Notes: generated from the sequence alone by a model not told the origin. Positions 34,567-44,685 are shown, numbered from the stretch's first letter. The stretch is DNA of 64,000 nucleotides from Nocardioides sp. 1609 (GCF_004522105.1 NZ_SPUJ01000001.1:682001-746000), one strand, 5' to 3'. Program-made: numbers and translations.

Positions 34567-35847
34567 TCAGAGGTAGGGCATCGGGTCGACGGCGGTGCCG
34601 TCGGCCATCACCGTGAAGTGCAGGTGGCACCCGGTCGACCAGCCGGTGGTGCCCATCGTCCCGACGGCCTCGCCGCGGGCGACCTGGTCACCCTCGGAGG
34701 CCCGGTACGACGTCATGTGGTTGTAGATGAGCACCAGGTTCTTGCCGTTGACGTTGCCGACGGAGAGGAACAGCCGGTTGCCGTAGACCGAGTCGTAGTA
34801 GGTGTCGATGACCCGACCGCCGGCCGCGGCCACCAGCGGGGTGCCGCAGCCGCCCGAGGCACCGAAGTCGGTGCCGTTGTGCAGGCTGTAGTAGCCGTAG
34901 ATCGGGTGGGTGCGGTAGCCGAACGGCGAGGTCACGTAGCCCCCGGCGACCGGGTAGTCGAGGAAGCCGCCGGCGTCGCCGGTGTAGCCGGTCCGACCCT
35001 CCTGGCGGCGGGCGAGCGCCTCGAGCTGCTCCTGGATGCGGGCCTCGCGCTGCTTCAGCGCCTGGAGGGTTGCCCGGTCGCGGGACCGTGCGGCGAGGGC
35101 CTGCTGGCGGGCGGTGCGCGCCTCGCCGAGGTAGCCCTGGACGGCGACCTTGGCGGCGTCGGTCTCCTCGACCAGATCCTGCATCGCGACGAGGTGGTCG
35201 GCGGCCTCCTCACGCTTGGTCTCGACGGCCCGCTTGGTCCGCTCGACGGCGGCGGCCTCGTCGGCCAGCTCGGCCTCGACCTCCTCGAGCCGGTCGAAGG
35301 CGTAGGTCTGGGCGCCGGTGATCACCTGGTCGGCCAGCCGGCGGTCGTTGATGTCGCTCAGCGAGGTGCTGTCGAGCAGGCTGCTCAGCGCCTGCAGCCG
35401 CGGGTCGCCGTCGGTGTAGATGCCGATGACGTTGTCGCGGACGACGCCGCGCTGCTCCTCGACCTCCGCGACACCGCTGGCGTACGCCGCGTCCGCCGCC
35501 ACCAGCTCGGCCTCGGCCGCGTCGAGCTCGGACTGCAGCTGGGCGTCGCGCTCGCGGGCGTCCGCCAGCCGTGTGCGCGCGGCCGCCAGGTCGGCGCGGG
35601 CGGCCGTGAGCCGGTCGCGGGCCGAGACGAGCGCCGCGTTCGCGCGCGACGCCTGTCGGCTGGCCTCGTGGAGGTCGTCGGCCGCGTCGTCGATCTGGCC
35701 CTGGACGTCGCGCTTGCGGTTCTTGAGGTCGTCCTCGTCGGCGTGGGCCAGGGGGACGGCCAGGGGAAGGGTGAGAGCCGCAAGCGAGGTGAGCGCGACT
35801 GCTGTCGCGGCCACTCGCTGTCGCGCGGCGCCGGGGAAGGAGCGCAC
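34567..35847 (-). CDS. secreted M23 peptidase with coiled coil (FtsEX-linked hydrolase)
   Basis: A 426-residue exported protein starting at GTG 35845-35847. Residues 1-36 are a signal peptide (ATAVALTSLAALTLPLAVPLAHA). Residues 40-270 are a long charged coiled coil of the PcsB/RipC/EnvC kind. The LytM domain at the end carries HNGTDFGASGG (His and Asp ligands) and CHLHF (last His ligand). Such proteins are switched on by FtsEX through the coiled coil to cut peptidoglycan at division. It lies directly downstream of ftsE and ftsX, which supports that role. Confidence 0.88.
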   Translation of the reverse strand: MRSFPGAARQRVAATAVALTSLAALTLPLAVPLAHADEDDLKNRKRDVQGQIDDAADDLHEASRQASRANAALVSARDRLTAARADLAAARTRLADARERDAQLQSELDAAEAELVAADAAYASGVAEVEEQRGVVRDNVIGIYTDGDPRLQALSSLLDSTSLSDINDRRLADQVITGAQTYAFDRLEEVEAELADEAAAVERTKRAVETKREEAADHLVAMQDLVEETDAAKVAVQGYLGEARTARQQALAARSRDRATLQALKQREARIQEQLEALARRQEGRTGYTGDAGGFLDYPVAGGYVTSPFGYRTHPIYGYYSLHNGTDFGASGGCGTPLVAAAGGRVIDTYYDSVYGNRLFLSVGNVNGKNLVLIYNHMTSYRASEGDQVARGEAVGTMGTTGWSTGCHLHFTVMADGTAVDPMPYL

Positions 35848-35900
35848 AGGGACTGCCGTTCGTTCGGGGAAGTGAACGTCTCGACCGTAGGTGACGCGGA

Positions 35901-36821
35901 TCAGAATCTGAGGTATTTGCGGGTCAGCAGGAGTGTCGGGAGCACGGTGAGCACCGGACCGGCGATCGCGAGCACGACCACGGTGAAGCCGTACTCCGGC
36001 CAGCCGACGAACGGGAACCCGTCGAACTTCGGGTCGATGCCCTTGATGATCCCCCAGCGCGTGAACGCCGCGAGCGCGCCGGCGGACAGCGCCACGCCCA
36101 TCACCGCGTTGAACAGCGCCTCGAGCACGAAGGGCAGCGAGATGAAGATCCGCGAGGCGCCGACCAGGCGCATGATCTCGATCTCCTTGCGCCGGGCGAG
36201 CGCGGCGAGCCGGATCGTGTTGGCGACGAGCATCACGGCGGCCAGCACCAGGATCGCCGCGGCGCCCCAGGCGGCCCACTTGATCGCGTCGATGGTCGCG
36301 AAGACCGGTCCGACGAGCTCGCGGGCGGTGGTGATGTCGCGGACGCCGTCGAGGTTCTGCAGGGCGCTGACGAGGCCGTCGTACTCCTCGGGGTCGTTCA
36401 GGGTGACCCGGATCGTCTTCGGCACGTCGGCCTCGGTGAAGATCGGGTTGTCGCCCTCGAGCTGCTTCTCGTCGATGACGCCGAGGTCCTTGATCTTCTG
36501 CAGACCCTCGGCCTTCGAGATCTCCTCGTAGCTGCGTGCCTCGGGGTTCTCGTCGATCGCGGCCTTGATCGCGGTCTCCTGCTCGGGCGTCACCTCGGCG
36601 ACGCACTGCGGGAAGTCGGACTCGTTCGGCACGCAGAGGGTGACCGAGATCTGCAGCTCGTTGCCGATCGCCTCGGCGGTGAGGTCGGCCTGCTTGCTGA
36701 GCATGACGCCGATGCCGGCGAGGCTCAGCGACACGAAGAGCGTGAGGATGACGGCGGCGTGCATCGACAGGTTGCGACGCAGGCCCTGGCGGAGGTTGGT
36801 GCTGACGTGGCGCAGCTGCAT
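35901..36821 (-). CDS. ftsX: cell division protein FtsX
   Basis: The membrane partner of FtsE: 306 residues with four membrane segments (AVILTLFVSLSLAGIGVML; AAWGAAAILVLAAVMLV; ALFNAVMGVALSAGAL; VVLAIAGPVLTVLPTLLL). A large external loop of about 120 residues lies between the first and second segments and would hold the coiled-coil hydrolase. The loop has a cysteine pair (TLCVPNESDFPQCV). The start is the ATG at 36819-36821 and ftsE lies 83 bases upstream. Confidence 0.96.
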   Translation of the reverse strand: MQLRHVSTNLRQGLRRNLSMHAAVILTLFVSLSLAGIGVMLSKQADLTAEAIGNELQISVTLCVPNESDFPQCVAEVTPEQETAIKAAIDENPEARSYEEISKAEGLQKIKDLGVIDEKQLEGDNPIFTEADVPKTIRVTLNDPEEYDGLVSALQNLDGVRDITTARELVGPVFATIDAIKWAAWGAAAILVLAAVMLVANTIRLAALARRKEIEIMRLVGASRIFISLPFVLEALFNAVMGVALSAGALAAFTRWGIIKGIDPKFDGFPFVGWPEYGFTVVVLAIAGPVLTVLPTLLLTRKYLRF

Positions 36822-36904
36822 GAAGCCGGGTACTCCTGTGGTGTGCGGGGCGGTGAGGTGCGGTGTGCCCCGTGGGGAAGTCGGGTGCTGGCTGGGTCAG
36901 CCGG

Positions 36905-37594
36905 TCAGTGCTCGAACCCGTAGCCGCCGTCGGCCTCGTCGCGGATGACGCTTCCGTGCTCGAGCTCGACCACCCGCTTGCGCATCCGGTCGACGACGCC
37001 GTGGTCGTGGGTGGCCATGAGCACCGTGGTGCCGGTCTCGTTGATCTGGTCGAAGAGCGTGAGGATGCCGGCCGACGTGGTGGGGTCGAGGTTGCCGGTG
37101 GGCTCGTCGGCGATGAGGATCATCGGCTTGTTGACCATGGCCCGGGCGATGGCGACGCGCTGCTGCTCGCCGCCGGAGAGCTCGTCGGGCATCCGGTTGC
37201 CCTTGTCGGACAGGCCGACCAGCTCGAGGGTCTCGGGGACGGTCTTGCGGATCTCGCGACCCGGGCGTCCGATCACCTGCATGGCGAAGGCGACGTTCTC
37301 CGAGACGGTCTTGCCCTGGAGGAGCCGGAAGTCCTGGAACACGGTGCCGATCTGGCGACGCAGGCGCGGGACCTTCCACGCGGCGAGGCGGTTGATCTCC
37401 TTGCCGGCGACGTAGACCCGACCGGACGTCGGCCGCATCTCGCGCAGGACGAGCTTGAGCGCGGTCGACTTGCCCGACCCGGACGCGCCGACCAGGAAGA
37501 CGAACTCGCCCTTGTCGACGTTGATGGACGCCTGGTTGAGGGCTGGTTTCCCGGGTCCCGGATAGGACACCGTGGTCTTCTCGAAGCGAATCAC
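36905..37594 (-). CDS. ftsE: cell division ATP-binding protein FtsE
   Basis: The ATPase of the FtsEX complex, which couples division to peptidoglycan hydrolysis. The 229-residue protein has Walker A GASGSGKST, Q loop VFQDFRLL, signature LSGGEQQRVAIARA, Walker B MILIADEPTGNLDP and switch His in MATHDHGVVD. The start is GTG at 37592-37594 (V-I-R-F-E-K-T). It diverges from the exported-protein gene at 37655. The order ftsE, ftsX, M23 hydrolase is kept. Confidence 0.97.
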   Translation of the reverse strand: MIRFEKTTVSYPGPGKPALNQASINVDKGEFVFLVGASGSGKSTALKLVLREMRPTSGRVYVAGKEINRLAAWKVPRLRRQIGTVFQDFRLLQGKTVSENVAFAMQVIGRPGREIRKTVPETLELVGLSDKGNRMPDELSGGEQQRVAIARAMVNKPMILIADEPTGNLDPTTSAGILTLFDQINETGTTVLMATHDHGVVDRMRKRVVELEHGSVIRDEADGGYGFEH

Positions 37595-37654
37595 TGACCC
37601 GACGGTACGCGACCGGCCCAGGCACCCAGCGGACCTCCTCCGTATCGTGGCGGG

Positions 37655-38323
37655 GTGTCGTCCGCCGTCCGCGTCCTCCTCCTGGCCCTCCTGGCGACGG
37701 CCGTGGTGGTCGCGGTGGGCGTCTCCCTCACCCTCGGCGGCGACGACGACACCGCCGCTCCCCCGGCACCGAGCACCCCGACGACGGTGCCGCCGACACC
37801 GCTGGCCGACTACGACACGCTGACCGTCGCGGTCCCGCGGGCCGAGTTCTGCGGTGCGCTGCCGTCCGAGGCCGTCGAGCGCGCGCTCGGCGCGCCGGCG
37901 ACCGACGAGGTGTCCTACCGCGACGGCCAGCCCGCCCCCGTCGTGCCTGGGGTCCGCGACGTGGCGCACGAGTTCGCGTGCACCTGGACCAGCGGCGGGG
38001 CGACCGCGCGGGCCTGGGTCTTCGCACCCGCGGTGACCGTCGCCGAGGGGCGCCGCCTCGTCGAGGCGGCCCGCGCCGAGGACGGCTGCACGCCGGTCCG
38101 GGGCGCCGCCGCGTTCGGGAGGCCGAGCGTCGCGCTCACCTGCGAGCGGGGCGGGCGCACCGTGACGACGTTCCGGGGGCTCTTCGGCGACGCGTGGCTG
38201 TCGTGCTCGCTCGAGGCGCGCACCGCCGCGCTCCCCGGCTCCGAGGCGCTCGACCGCACCGGCGAGTGGTGCGTCGCGGTCGCGCAGGGCGCCGCGAGCG
38301 TCGTCCCCGACCCCGAGGACTAG
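37655..38323 (+). CDS. membrane-anchored DUF3558-like protein
   Basis: A 222-residue protein with an N-terminal hydrophobic anchor (VLLLALLATAVVVAVGVSLTL) lacking a lipobox cysteine, followed by a Pro/Thr-rich linker (APPAPSTPTTVPPTP). The external domain has six cysteines (for example FCGALPSE, FACTWTSGG, LTCERGG, LSCSLEA, EWCVAVAQG), probably disulfide-linked. The pattern recalls actinobacterial DUF3558 lipoproteins, but I am not sure. Start is GTG at 37655. It is read away from ftsE and ends next to the convergent amylosucrase gene. Confidence 0.7.
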   Translation: MSSAVRVLLLALLATAVVVAVGVSLTLGGDDDTAAPPAPSTPTTVPPTPLADYDTLTVAVPRAEFCGALPSEAVERALGAPATDEVSYRDGQPAPVVPGVRDVAHEFACTWTSGGATARAWVFAPAVTVAEGRRLVEAARAEDGCTPVRGAAAFGRPSVALTCERGGRTVTTFRGLFGDAWLSCSLEARTAALPGSEALDRTGEWCVAVAQGAASVVPDPED

Positions 38324-40246
38324 CTAGCCCTCGACGACCCACCACGCGGCGTACGGCGGCAGCCAGACCACGCCGTCGGCTCCGGCGGTGACGGCGTGCC
38401 CGCCGAGCGCGTCGAGCGGCCGGGCCAGCCCGAGGTCGTGCAGCCGGCCGAGCGGGAACGGCCGGGGCGTCGTGGTGACGTTGTAGAGCCCGACCAGGAC
38501 GCCGCTCGGGTGCCGGCGCACCACGGCGAGCACGCCGGGGTCGGTGTCGGTGAGCACCTCGACCGGAGCGCCGGCGTGCAGCTGCGGGAGCGTGCGGCGG
38601 GTGCGCAGCAGGTGCGCGATCCCGGAGTGCACCCGGCCCTCGTCGGTGCCGGGGTCGTGGCGGCGCGCGACGGCGGCGTCGGTCACCCGCGGCCGGTGCG
38701 CCCAGCGGTTGTCGTCGGCGTGGCCGGGCTCGGCGGCCCAGTCGGGGTCGTTGGGCAGGCCGAGCTCGTCGCCGCTCCAGATCACCGGGACGCCGCCCCA
38801 GCCGGCGATGACCGCGTGGCCGAGGTAGAGCCGGGCGAAGGCGCCGTCGGGGTCGCGGCGGTGCGCGCCGAGGCCGGCCAGCGACGCCGCGGTACCGCTG
38901 ATCCGGCGGTCACCGGTGTCGGGGTTGTGCTGGAAGACCAGGCCCTCGGCCCAGGACCCGGGGTGGTCCCCGGCGTAGAAGTCGGCCAGGAAGTGCCGGT
39001 GGCCCGGGCCGGTGAGGCCGACCGCGCCGGCGTCCGCGTCGTCGATCGCCCAGCCGATGTCGTCGTGGCAGCGCAGGTAGGTGATCCACGTGCCGCTCGG
39101 CGGCGTCGGGGGCAGGCCGGCGAGGGCCTGGCGGGCCAGCACGGTGTCGCCGGTCGCGAGCATCGACCAGACCTGCACCATGAGGCTGTTGTGGTAGGCG
39201 AGGTCGCTGACCCGGCCGGTGTGCTCGCCGACGCCGAGGTAGGGCACGAGGTCGCGCGGCCCCACGATCGCCTCGGCCTTGAACAGCAGCGCGGGTGCCG
39301 CCATCCGGGCGGTGGCGCGCAGCGCCTGGGTCAGCGCGTGCACCTCGGGCTGGTTCTGGCAGCTGGTGCCGAGGCGCTTCCACAGGAACGCGATGGCGTC
39401 GAGGCGGAGCACCTCGACGCCGAGGTTGGCCAGGTCGACGACGATGTCGGCGTACTCGACGAGGACGGCGGGGTTGGCCCAGTTCAGGTCCCACTGGAAG
39501 GAGTTGAAGGTCGTCCAGACCCACGCGTCGAGGTCCGGGTCGTCGGTGAAGCTGCCGGGCGCGAAGTCGGGGAAGACCTCGGGCAGCGTGCGCTCGAGCT
39601 CGTCGGGGCCACCCGCGGCGGCGCGATCGGCGAAGACGTGGAAGTAGTCGCGGTACGTCGCGTCGCCGGCCCGGGCGGCGCGGGCCCACGCGTGCTCGCG
39701 GGCGACGTGGTTGAGGACCAGGTCGACGACGAGGCTGATCCCGTGCGCGCGCAGCACCGTGGCGAGGTCGCGCAGGTCGTCGACGGTGCCGAGGTCGGGC
39801 CGGACGGCGCGGTAGTCGGCCACGGCGTACCCGCCGTCGTTGTCGCCCTCGCGCGGCATCAGCAGCGGCATCAGGTGCAGGTAGGTGACCCCGAGGTCGC
39901 GCAGGTGGTCGAGCCGCTCGGCCAGCCCGGCGAGGGTGCCGTCCTCGGCGAACCGCTCGGTGTAGCAGGCGTAGCCCACGGCGTCCGGCTGCTGGATCCA
40001 GTCGGGGCGGAGCAACCGACGCTCGTCGAGGCGGTGCAGGTCGTCGGGCCGGTCGGCGTACCCCCGCGCGGCGACCTCGACCAGCCGGGTGGCGACCCGC
40101 TCGGCGTCGCCGTGGACGGCGGCGACCCCGGCCAGCAGGTCGGGCCACCACCGGTCGAGCCGCAGCAGGAAGGTGGCGCGGCGGTGGTCGTCGAGACCCG
40201 TCAGGAGCGCCTCGGCGGCGGACCGGACGGCGTCGGGAGTGCTCAC
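38324..40246 (-). CDS. amylosucrase (GH13)
   Basis: A 640-residue glycoside hydrolase family 13 enzyme of the amylosucrase type, which transfers glucose from sucrose to make alpha-glucan and releases fructose. The N-terminal helical domain (1-90) is characteristic. The catalytic set is visible: nucleophile Asp in [14 protein letters not shown], acid Glu in [10 protein letters not shown], and the transition-state Asp in [23 protein letters not shown] is the first conserved region. The start is GTG at 40244-40246. No sucrose transporter or regulator lies next to it. Confidence 0.9.
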   Translation of the reverse strand: MSTPDAVRSAAEALLTGLDDHRRATFLLRLDRWWPDLLAGVAAVHGDAERVATRLVEVAARGYADRPDDLHRLDERRLLRPDWIQQPDAVGYACYTERFAEDGTLAGLAERLDHLRDLGVTYLHLMPLLMPREGDNDGGYAVADYRAVRPDLGTVDDLRDLATVLRAHGISLVVDLVLNHVAREHAWARAARAGDATYRDYFHVFADRAAAGGPDELERTLPEVFPDFAPGSFTDDPDLDAWVWTTFNSFQWDLNWANPAVLVEYADIVVDLANLGVEVLRLDAIAFLWKRLGTSCQNQPEVHALTQALRATARMAAPALLFKAEAIVGPRDLVPYLGVGEHTGRVSDLAYHNSLMVQVWSMLATGDTVLARQALAGLPPTPPSGTWITYLRCHDDIGWAIDDADAGAVGLTGPGHRHFLADFYAGDHPGSWAEGLVFQHNPDTGDRRISGTAASLAGLGAHRRDPDGAFARLYLGHAVIAGWGGVPVIWSGDELGLPNDPDWAAEPGHADDNRWAHRPRVTDAAVARRHDPGTDEGRVHSGIAHLLRTRRTLPQLHAGAPVEVLTDTDPGVLAVVRRHPSGVLVGLYNVTTTPRPFPLGRLHDLGLARPLDALGGHAVTAGADGVVWLPPYAAWWVVEG

Positions 40247-40280
40247 GCGGCCACCGTAGTGGCGCGGCCCGGGGGCCGGG

Positions 40281-41399
40281 CTAGCTGGACTCGGCCTTCT
40301 CGGACCCACGCCGCCAGCGGATGCCGGCCTCGAGGAACCCGTCGAGGTCGCCGTCGAACACGGTGGAGGGGTTGCCCTCCTCGTAGCCCGTGCGGAGGTC
40401 CTTGACGATCTGGTACGGGTTCAGCACGTAGTTGCGCATCTGGTCGCCCCAGCTGGCCTGCACGTCGCCGCGCATCGAGTCGAGGTGCGCCTTCTCCTCG
40501 GCCTTCTTGCGCGCGAGCAGCTTGGCCTTGAGCACGACCATCGCGCTCGCCTTGTTCTGCAGCTGGCTCTTCTCGTTCTGGCAGGAGACGACGGTGCCGG
40601 TGGGGAGGTGGGTGAGCCGGACGGCGGAGTCGGTGGTGTTGACGCTCTGGCCGCCGGGCCCGCCCGAGCGGTAGACGTCGACGCGGATCTCCTCGTCGGG
40701 GATGTCGATCTCGTCGGTCTGCTCGAGCACCGGCACGACCTCGACCGCGGCGAAGCTGGTCTGGCGGCGGCCCTGGTTGTCGAACGGGCTGATCCGCACG
40801 AGGCGGTGGGTGCCGGCCTCGACGCTGAGCGTGCCGTAGGTGTACGGCGCGTGGATGGCGAAGGTGGCGGACTTGAGCCCGGCCTCCTCGGCGTAGGAGG
40901 TCTCGAAGACCTCCACCTTGTAGTCGTGCTGCTCGGCCCAGCGGACGTACATCCGCATCAGCATCTCGGCGAAGTCGGCGGCGTCGACGCCACCGGCGCC
41001 GGAGCGGATCGAGACGAGGGCCTCGCGGGCGTCGTACTCGCCGTTGAGCAGGGTGCGGACCTCGAGGCTCTCGACGGCCTTGCGGACCTTCTCGAGCTCG
41101 CGCAGGGCCTCTGCGAGGGTGTCGGCGTCGCCCTCCTCCTGGCCCATCTCGTGCATCAGCCCGGCGTCCTCGACGCGGGTCTCGAGCTCGTGGAAGCGGT
41201 CGAGCGTGCCCTGCAGCGCGGAGAGCCGGCCGGTGATGCCGGTGGCGCGGTCGACGTCGTCCCACAGGTCGGGCGCTGCGACCTGCTCACCGAGGTCGTC
41301 GATCTCGACGCGCATGCCGTCGAGGTCGAGGACCTGGCCGATCGTGTGCATCGTCGCCTGGAGCTGCTTGATCTCGGTCTCGAAGTCGGTGCCTGCCAC
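40281..41399 (-). CDS. prfB: peptide chain release factor 2
   Basis: RF2 ends translation at UAA and UGA. The 372-residue protein has the peptidyl-tRNA hydrolysis motif GGPGGQSVN near residue 240 and the coiled N-terminal domain. The stop-codon recognition tripeptide region is present near ETSYAEEAG and [14 protein letters not shown]. The start is GTG at 41397-41399. The frame runs through without the programmed +1 shift used in many bacteria. It lies upstream of ftsE in the same direction, the usual actinobacterial neighbourhood, but here separated by amylosucrase and the exported protein. Confidence 0.97.
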   Translation of the reverse strand: MAGTDFETEIKQLQATMHTIGQVLDLDGMRVEIDDLGEQVAAPDLWDDVDRATGITGRLSALQGTLDRFHELETRVEDAGLMHEMGQEEGDADTLAEALRELEKVRKAVESLEVRTLLNGEYDAREALVSIRSGAGGVDAADFAEMLMRMYVRWAEQHDYKVEVFETSYAEEAGLKSATFAIHAPYTYGTLSVEAGTHRLVRISPFDNQGRRQTSFAAVEVVPVLEQTDEIDIPDEEIRVDVYRSGGPGGQSVNTTDSAVRLTHLPTGTVVSCQNEKSQLQNKASAMVVLKAKLLARKKAEEKAHLDSMRGDVQASWGDQMRNYVLNPYQIVKDLRTGYEEGNPSTVFDGDLDGFLEAGIRWRRGSEKAESS

Positions 41400-41517
41400 A
41401 AGGAGCAAGGCTACTCGCCGGTCCGCACATCGGCCCTGTCGGCGGCGGCAGCGGGCCCCGGGGACGACGAAGGAAGGGAGACCCGCTCCTCTCCACTTCC
41501 AAGGTATAGCCGCCCCC

Positions 41518-41537
41518 GGGGCTTGTGGCAAGGCCCC
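41518..41537 (+). promoter_or_regulatory. rifamycin-associated element (RAE)
   Basis: GGGGCTTGTGGCAAGGCCCC lies 24 bases before the start of the HelR-type gene. From memory it matches the published RAE consensus (GGGGCTTGCGGCAAGGCCC) at all but one position. In actinomycetes this element drives rifamycin-induced genes. A possible -10 box (TATAGC) lies just upstream near 41505. The adjacent gene is a known RAE target family, which strengthens the call. Confidence 0.85.
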
Positions 41538-41561
41538 CGGCCGGGCCCAGAATCACCGGCC

Positions 41562-43790
41562 GTGACCTCCTCCCCCACGCCCGCCGCCCCGTCCTCGTTC
41601 GCCCTGCCCGGCCGGCTCGCGGCCAAGGCCGACCCGTCCCTGATCGCCGCCGACGAGGCCCACCTCGCCGCCATCGGCGCCTCGTTGGCGCAGTCGGTGG
41701 CCGACTTCACCGAGCGCATCGACGCCGCCCGCCGGCAGGCCGGGGGCATCGGCCAGGCCGCCATGGACCGAGACCTGGAGGTGCACCGGCTCACCGCCCG
41801 GCTCCGGACGCTCCAGCGCTTCGGGCTCGACCTGTGCCTGGGCCACATGGTCCTCGACACCGGTGGCGGCGACGGCGGCGGCGGCGGCGGCGGCGAGCAC
41901 GTGTACGTCGGGCGCCTCGGCCTCACCGACCGGGCGGGCGACCGGCTGCTGCTCGACTGGCGCTCCCCGGCCGCCGAGCCGTTCTTCGGCGCGACCCACG
42001 CCCGGCCGATGGGGCTGACCAGCCGGCGCCGCTACCGCTGGACCGCAGGCCGGATCAGCGACTACTGGGACGAGGTCTTCACCGACGCCGGGCTGGCCGG
42101 CCACGCCGCGGCGCTCGACGACCAGTCGGCGTTCATCGCCAGCCTCGGCAGCAACCGGTCGGCGCGGATGCGCGACGTGCTCGGCACCATCCAGGCCGAC
42201 CAGGACGCGATCATCCGGGCGGGCTCGCGCGGCGCGCTGGTCGTCGACGGCGGTCCGGGCACCGGCAAGACCGTCGTGGCGCTGCACCGCACGGCGTACC
42301 TCCTGTACGCCGACCCGCGGCTCGGGCACCGGCGCGGCGGCGTCCTGTTCGTGGGACCGCACCAGCCCTACCTGGCCTACGTCGGCGACGTGCTGCCGAG
42401 CCTGGGCGAGGAGGGGGTGCGGACCTGCACGCTGCGCGACCTCGTCCCCGAGGGCGCGACGGCGACGGTCGAGGCCGACCCGGAGGTCGCTCAGTTGAAG
42501 GCGACGGCCGCGATGGTCGGCGCGGTCGAGCCGGCGATCGCTCTCTACGAGGAGCCGCCGTCCGAGGGGCTGGCCGTCGACACCCCGTGGGCCGACCTGT
42601 GGGTCAGCACCGCCGACTGGGCGGAGGCGTTCGCGGCGCCGGAGCCCGGGACGCCGCACAACGAGGGCCGCGACCAGGTCTGGGAGGCGCTCGTCGAGAT
42701 CCTGACCGACAAGGTCGACGACGCCGACGTCCCACCGGAGCAGCTGGGCCGCGCGCTGCGGGGCGACGCCGACCTGGTCGGGACCCTCACCCGGGCCTGG
42801 CCGCTGCTCGAGGCGGCCGACGTCGTCGGCGACCTGTGGTCGGTGCCGGCCTACCTGCGCCGGTGCGCGCCGTGGCTCGACCCGGACGAGGTCCGGGCGC
42901 TGCAGCGTGCCGACCCGCAGGCGTTCACGACGGCCGACCTGCCGCTCCTGGACGCCGCCCGCCAGCGCCTCGGCGACCCGGAGGCCTCGCGCCGCCGGCG
43001 CCGCCAGGAGGCCTCGGCCGCGACGCAGCGGCAGCAGATCGGCGAGGCCGTCGACCGGATCCTCGAGGCCGGCGACGACGTCGACGCGCTGTCGATGCTG
43101 CACCAGGAGGACCTGCACGAGCGCCTGGTCGACGTCGACGCCGTCCCCTCCGCGGACCCCGACGCGCTCGCGGGTCCGTTCGCGCACGTCGTCGTCGACG
43201 AGGCCCAGGAGCTGACCGACGCGGAGTGGCGGATGCTGCTGAGCCGCTGCCCCTCGCGCAGCCTGACCATCGTGGGCGACCGCGCGCAGGCCCGGCGCGG
43301 GTTCGCCGAGTCGTGGCAGGAGCGGCTGGGGCGGATCGGCCTCGACCACGTCACGCTGGCGTCGCTGAGCATCAACTACCGCACGCCGGCGGAGGTGATG
43401 GCCGAGGCCGAGCCGGTGATCCGGGCCGCCCTCCCCGACGCCAACGTGCCGACGTCGGTCCGCGCCGGCGGCGTGCCCGTCGAGCATCGTCCGCACACCG
43501 ACCTCGACGTCGTCCTCGACGAGTGGCTGTCCGCGCACGCGGAGGGCACGGCCTGCGTGATCACGGCGTCCGGCTCCGTCGACGGCGTCAGGGGCAGCGC
43601 GGTCGTGGCGGCGTCCTCGCGGGTGCGGGTGCTGACGCCGGAGCTGTCGAAGGGCCTCGAGTTCGACCTGGCCGTGGTCCTCGACCCCGACGCCTTCGGC
43701 GACGGCACCGACGGCATCGCGGGGGCGGTCGACCGCTACGTCGCGATGACGCGCGCGACCCAGCGGCTCGTCGTCCTCACGACCGGGTGA
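41562..43790 (+). CDS. helR: HelR/HelD-type RNA polymerase-associated helicase-like ATPase
   Basis: A 742-residue superfamily 1 helicase-like protein. Walker A is GGPGTGKT (near residue 230), the Walker B region reads HVVVDEAQELTD, and later motifs include SLTIVGDRAQARRG, LSINYRTPAEVM and VLTPELSKGLEFD. The N-terminal 60-100 region is a long helical arm like the secondary-channel arm of HelD. HelR displaces rifamycins from RNA polymerase and gives resistance. The RAE directly upstream favours HelR over a housekeeping HelD. A glycine run (GGGDGGGGGGGEH) lies after residue 100. Start GTG at 41562. Confidence 0.88.
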   Translation: MTSSPTPAAPSSFALPGRLAAKADPSLIAADEAHLAAIGASLAQSVADFTERIDAARRQAGGIGQAAMDRDLEVHRLTARLRTLQRFGLDLCLGHMVLDTGGGDGGGGGGGEHVYVGRLGLTDRAGDRLLLDWRSPAAEPFFGATHARPMGLTSRRRYRWTAGRISDYWDEVFTDAGLAGHAAALDDQSAFIASLGSNRSARMRDVLGTIQADQDAIIRAGSRGALVVDGGPGTGKTVVALHRTAYLLYADPRLGHRRGGVLFVGPHQPYLAYVGDVLPSLGEEGVRTCTLRDLVPEGATATVEADPEVAQLKATAAMVGAVEPAIALYEEPPSEGLAVDTPWADLWVSTADWAEAFAAPEPGTPHNEGRDQVWEALVEILTDKVDDADVPPEQLGRALRGDADLVGTLTRAWPLLEAADVVGDLWSVPAYLRRCAPWLDPDEVRALQRADPQAFTTADLPLLDAARQRLGDPEASRRRRRQEASAATQRQQIGEAVDRILEAGDDVDALSMLHQEDLHERLVDVDAVPSADPDALAGPFAHVVVDEAQELTDAEWRMLLSRCPSRSLTIVGDRAQARRGFAESWQERLGRIGLDHVTLASLSINYRTPAEVMAEAEPVIRAALPDANVPTSVRAGGVPVEHRPHTDLDVVLDEWLSAHAEGTACVITASGSVDGVRGSAVVAASSRVRVLTPELSKGLEFDLAVVLDPDAFGDGTDGIAGAVDRYVAMTRATQRLVVLTTG

Positions 43791-43793
43791 GGG

Positions 43794-44231
43794 TCACTCG
43801 GGGTCGGCGATCGCCGCTCCGGAACCGGTGACGCTGGCGTGCCCGTCGGTGCCGGGGAAGGTGAGCGGCAGCTCGACGCGGGCGGTCAGGCTGACCTCGA
43901 CGCGGTCGCCGGTGACGCGGACGTCGTAGCGGAGGCCGGGGTGCTCGCCGTACGCACCGACGTCGGCGAGGTAGTCGCGGACGGCGGCGCGGGCCCGGCC
44001 CGGCGTCAGGGCGAGCGGGTCGTCGCCGAGCCCGCCGGTGTAGACCTCGCGGCCCTCGGCGCCCAGGTCGGCGGCCCGCAGCGCCGCACCCTCGGCGAGG
44101 GTGGCCAGCGACTGGCGCTGGAGGAACGCCTGGCTGGCGTCGACGACGACCGCGACCACCATGAGCAGGACCACGGCGAAGCCGACGATCAGCGGGCTGA
44201 CCGAGCCCCGCTGGCTATTCCTGCGCCGCAC
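43794..44231 (-). CDS. TadG-like pilus assembly protein
   Basis: A 145-residue protein with an N-terminal TadE/TadG-type anchor: RGSVSPLIVGFAVVLLMVVAVVVDASQAFLQRQSLATLAEGAALRAAD. This pilin-like helix is followed by a beta-rich external domain. It acts in assembly of Flp/Tad pili at the membrane. It overlaps the preceding tadE-like gene by 17 bases and is the last gene of the tad locus, ending against the convergent helR gene. Confidence 0.8.
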   Translation of the reverse strand: MRRRNSQRGSVSPLIVGFAVVLLMVVAVVVDASQAFLQRQSLATLAEGAALRAADLGAEGREVYTGGLGDDPLALTPGRARAAVRDYLADVGAYGEHPGLRYDVRVTGDRVEVSLTARVELPLTFPGTDGHASVTGSGAAIADPE

Positions 44232-44685
44232 CGGTGATCTCCTGGTACTGCCCGATCGGGACGGTGTGGGTGGCGTCGAGCGCGAACCGCGGGCGCCCGC
44301 TGCCGAGGACGTCGGGCAGGAGCGGCAGGGTCACGGCGGTCTCGACGCGGACCGTGATGACCGAGGTCCCGCTGTGGCACTGGTCGGGGTACGGCGTGCA
44401 CGAGACGTGCACGGTGACCGGGACGCCGTCGAGGCCCTGGTCGTCGAGGGCCTGGCGGGCGGCCTGCCGCGCGGCGACCTCCCCCTGCGCGTCGGTCGGG
44501 GCGAGCGCGAAGGCCCGGCCCGCCGAGCGGGCAGCCGTGGTCACGGCGAACGCGCCGCTCTGCACCTGGAAGAGCGTGATCACCACCCACACCATCGGGA
44601 CCAGCAGGAGGACGCCGAGCCAGACCAGCTCGACGATCGCGCTGCCGCGCTCGTCGCGGGGTGCCCGGCCGAGGAGCGGTCTCAC
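44215..44685 (-). CDS. TadE-like pilus protein
   Basis: A 156-residue minor pilin-like protein. The hydrophobic helix follows an ERGSAIVELVWLG motif, the TadE signature with a processing-site Glu (VELVW). The external part has a cysteine pair (VSCTPYPDQC). The GTG start overlaps the stop of the next upstream tadE gene, so the tad genes are translated in series. Confidence 0.85.
   Translation of the reverse strand: MRPLLGRAPRDERGSAIVELVWLGVLLLVPMVWVVITLFQVQSGAFAVTTAARSAGRAFALAPTDAQGEVAARQAARQALDDQGLDGVPVTVHVSCTPYPDQCHSGTSVITVRVETAVTLPLLPDVLGSGRPRFALDATHTVPIGQYQEITGAAQE

Noticed and set aside
32083..36531. A 1482-codon open frame on the plus strand
   Set aside because: Antisense to the AAA+, M23 and ftsX genes, with repetitive Arg/Val/Gly composition. 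Not a gene.
40281..41399. Programmed frameshift in prfB
   Set aside because: The RF2 frame is continuous from the GTG start, so no +1 shift is needed.
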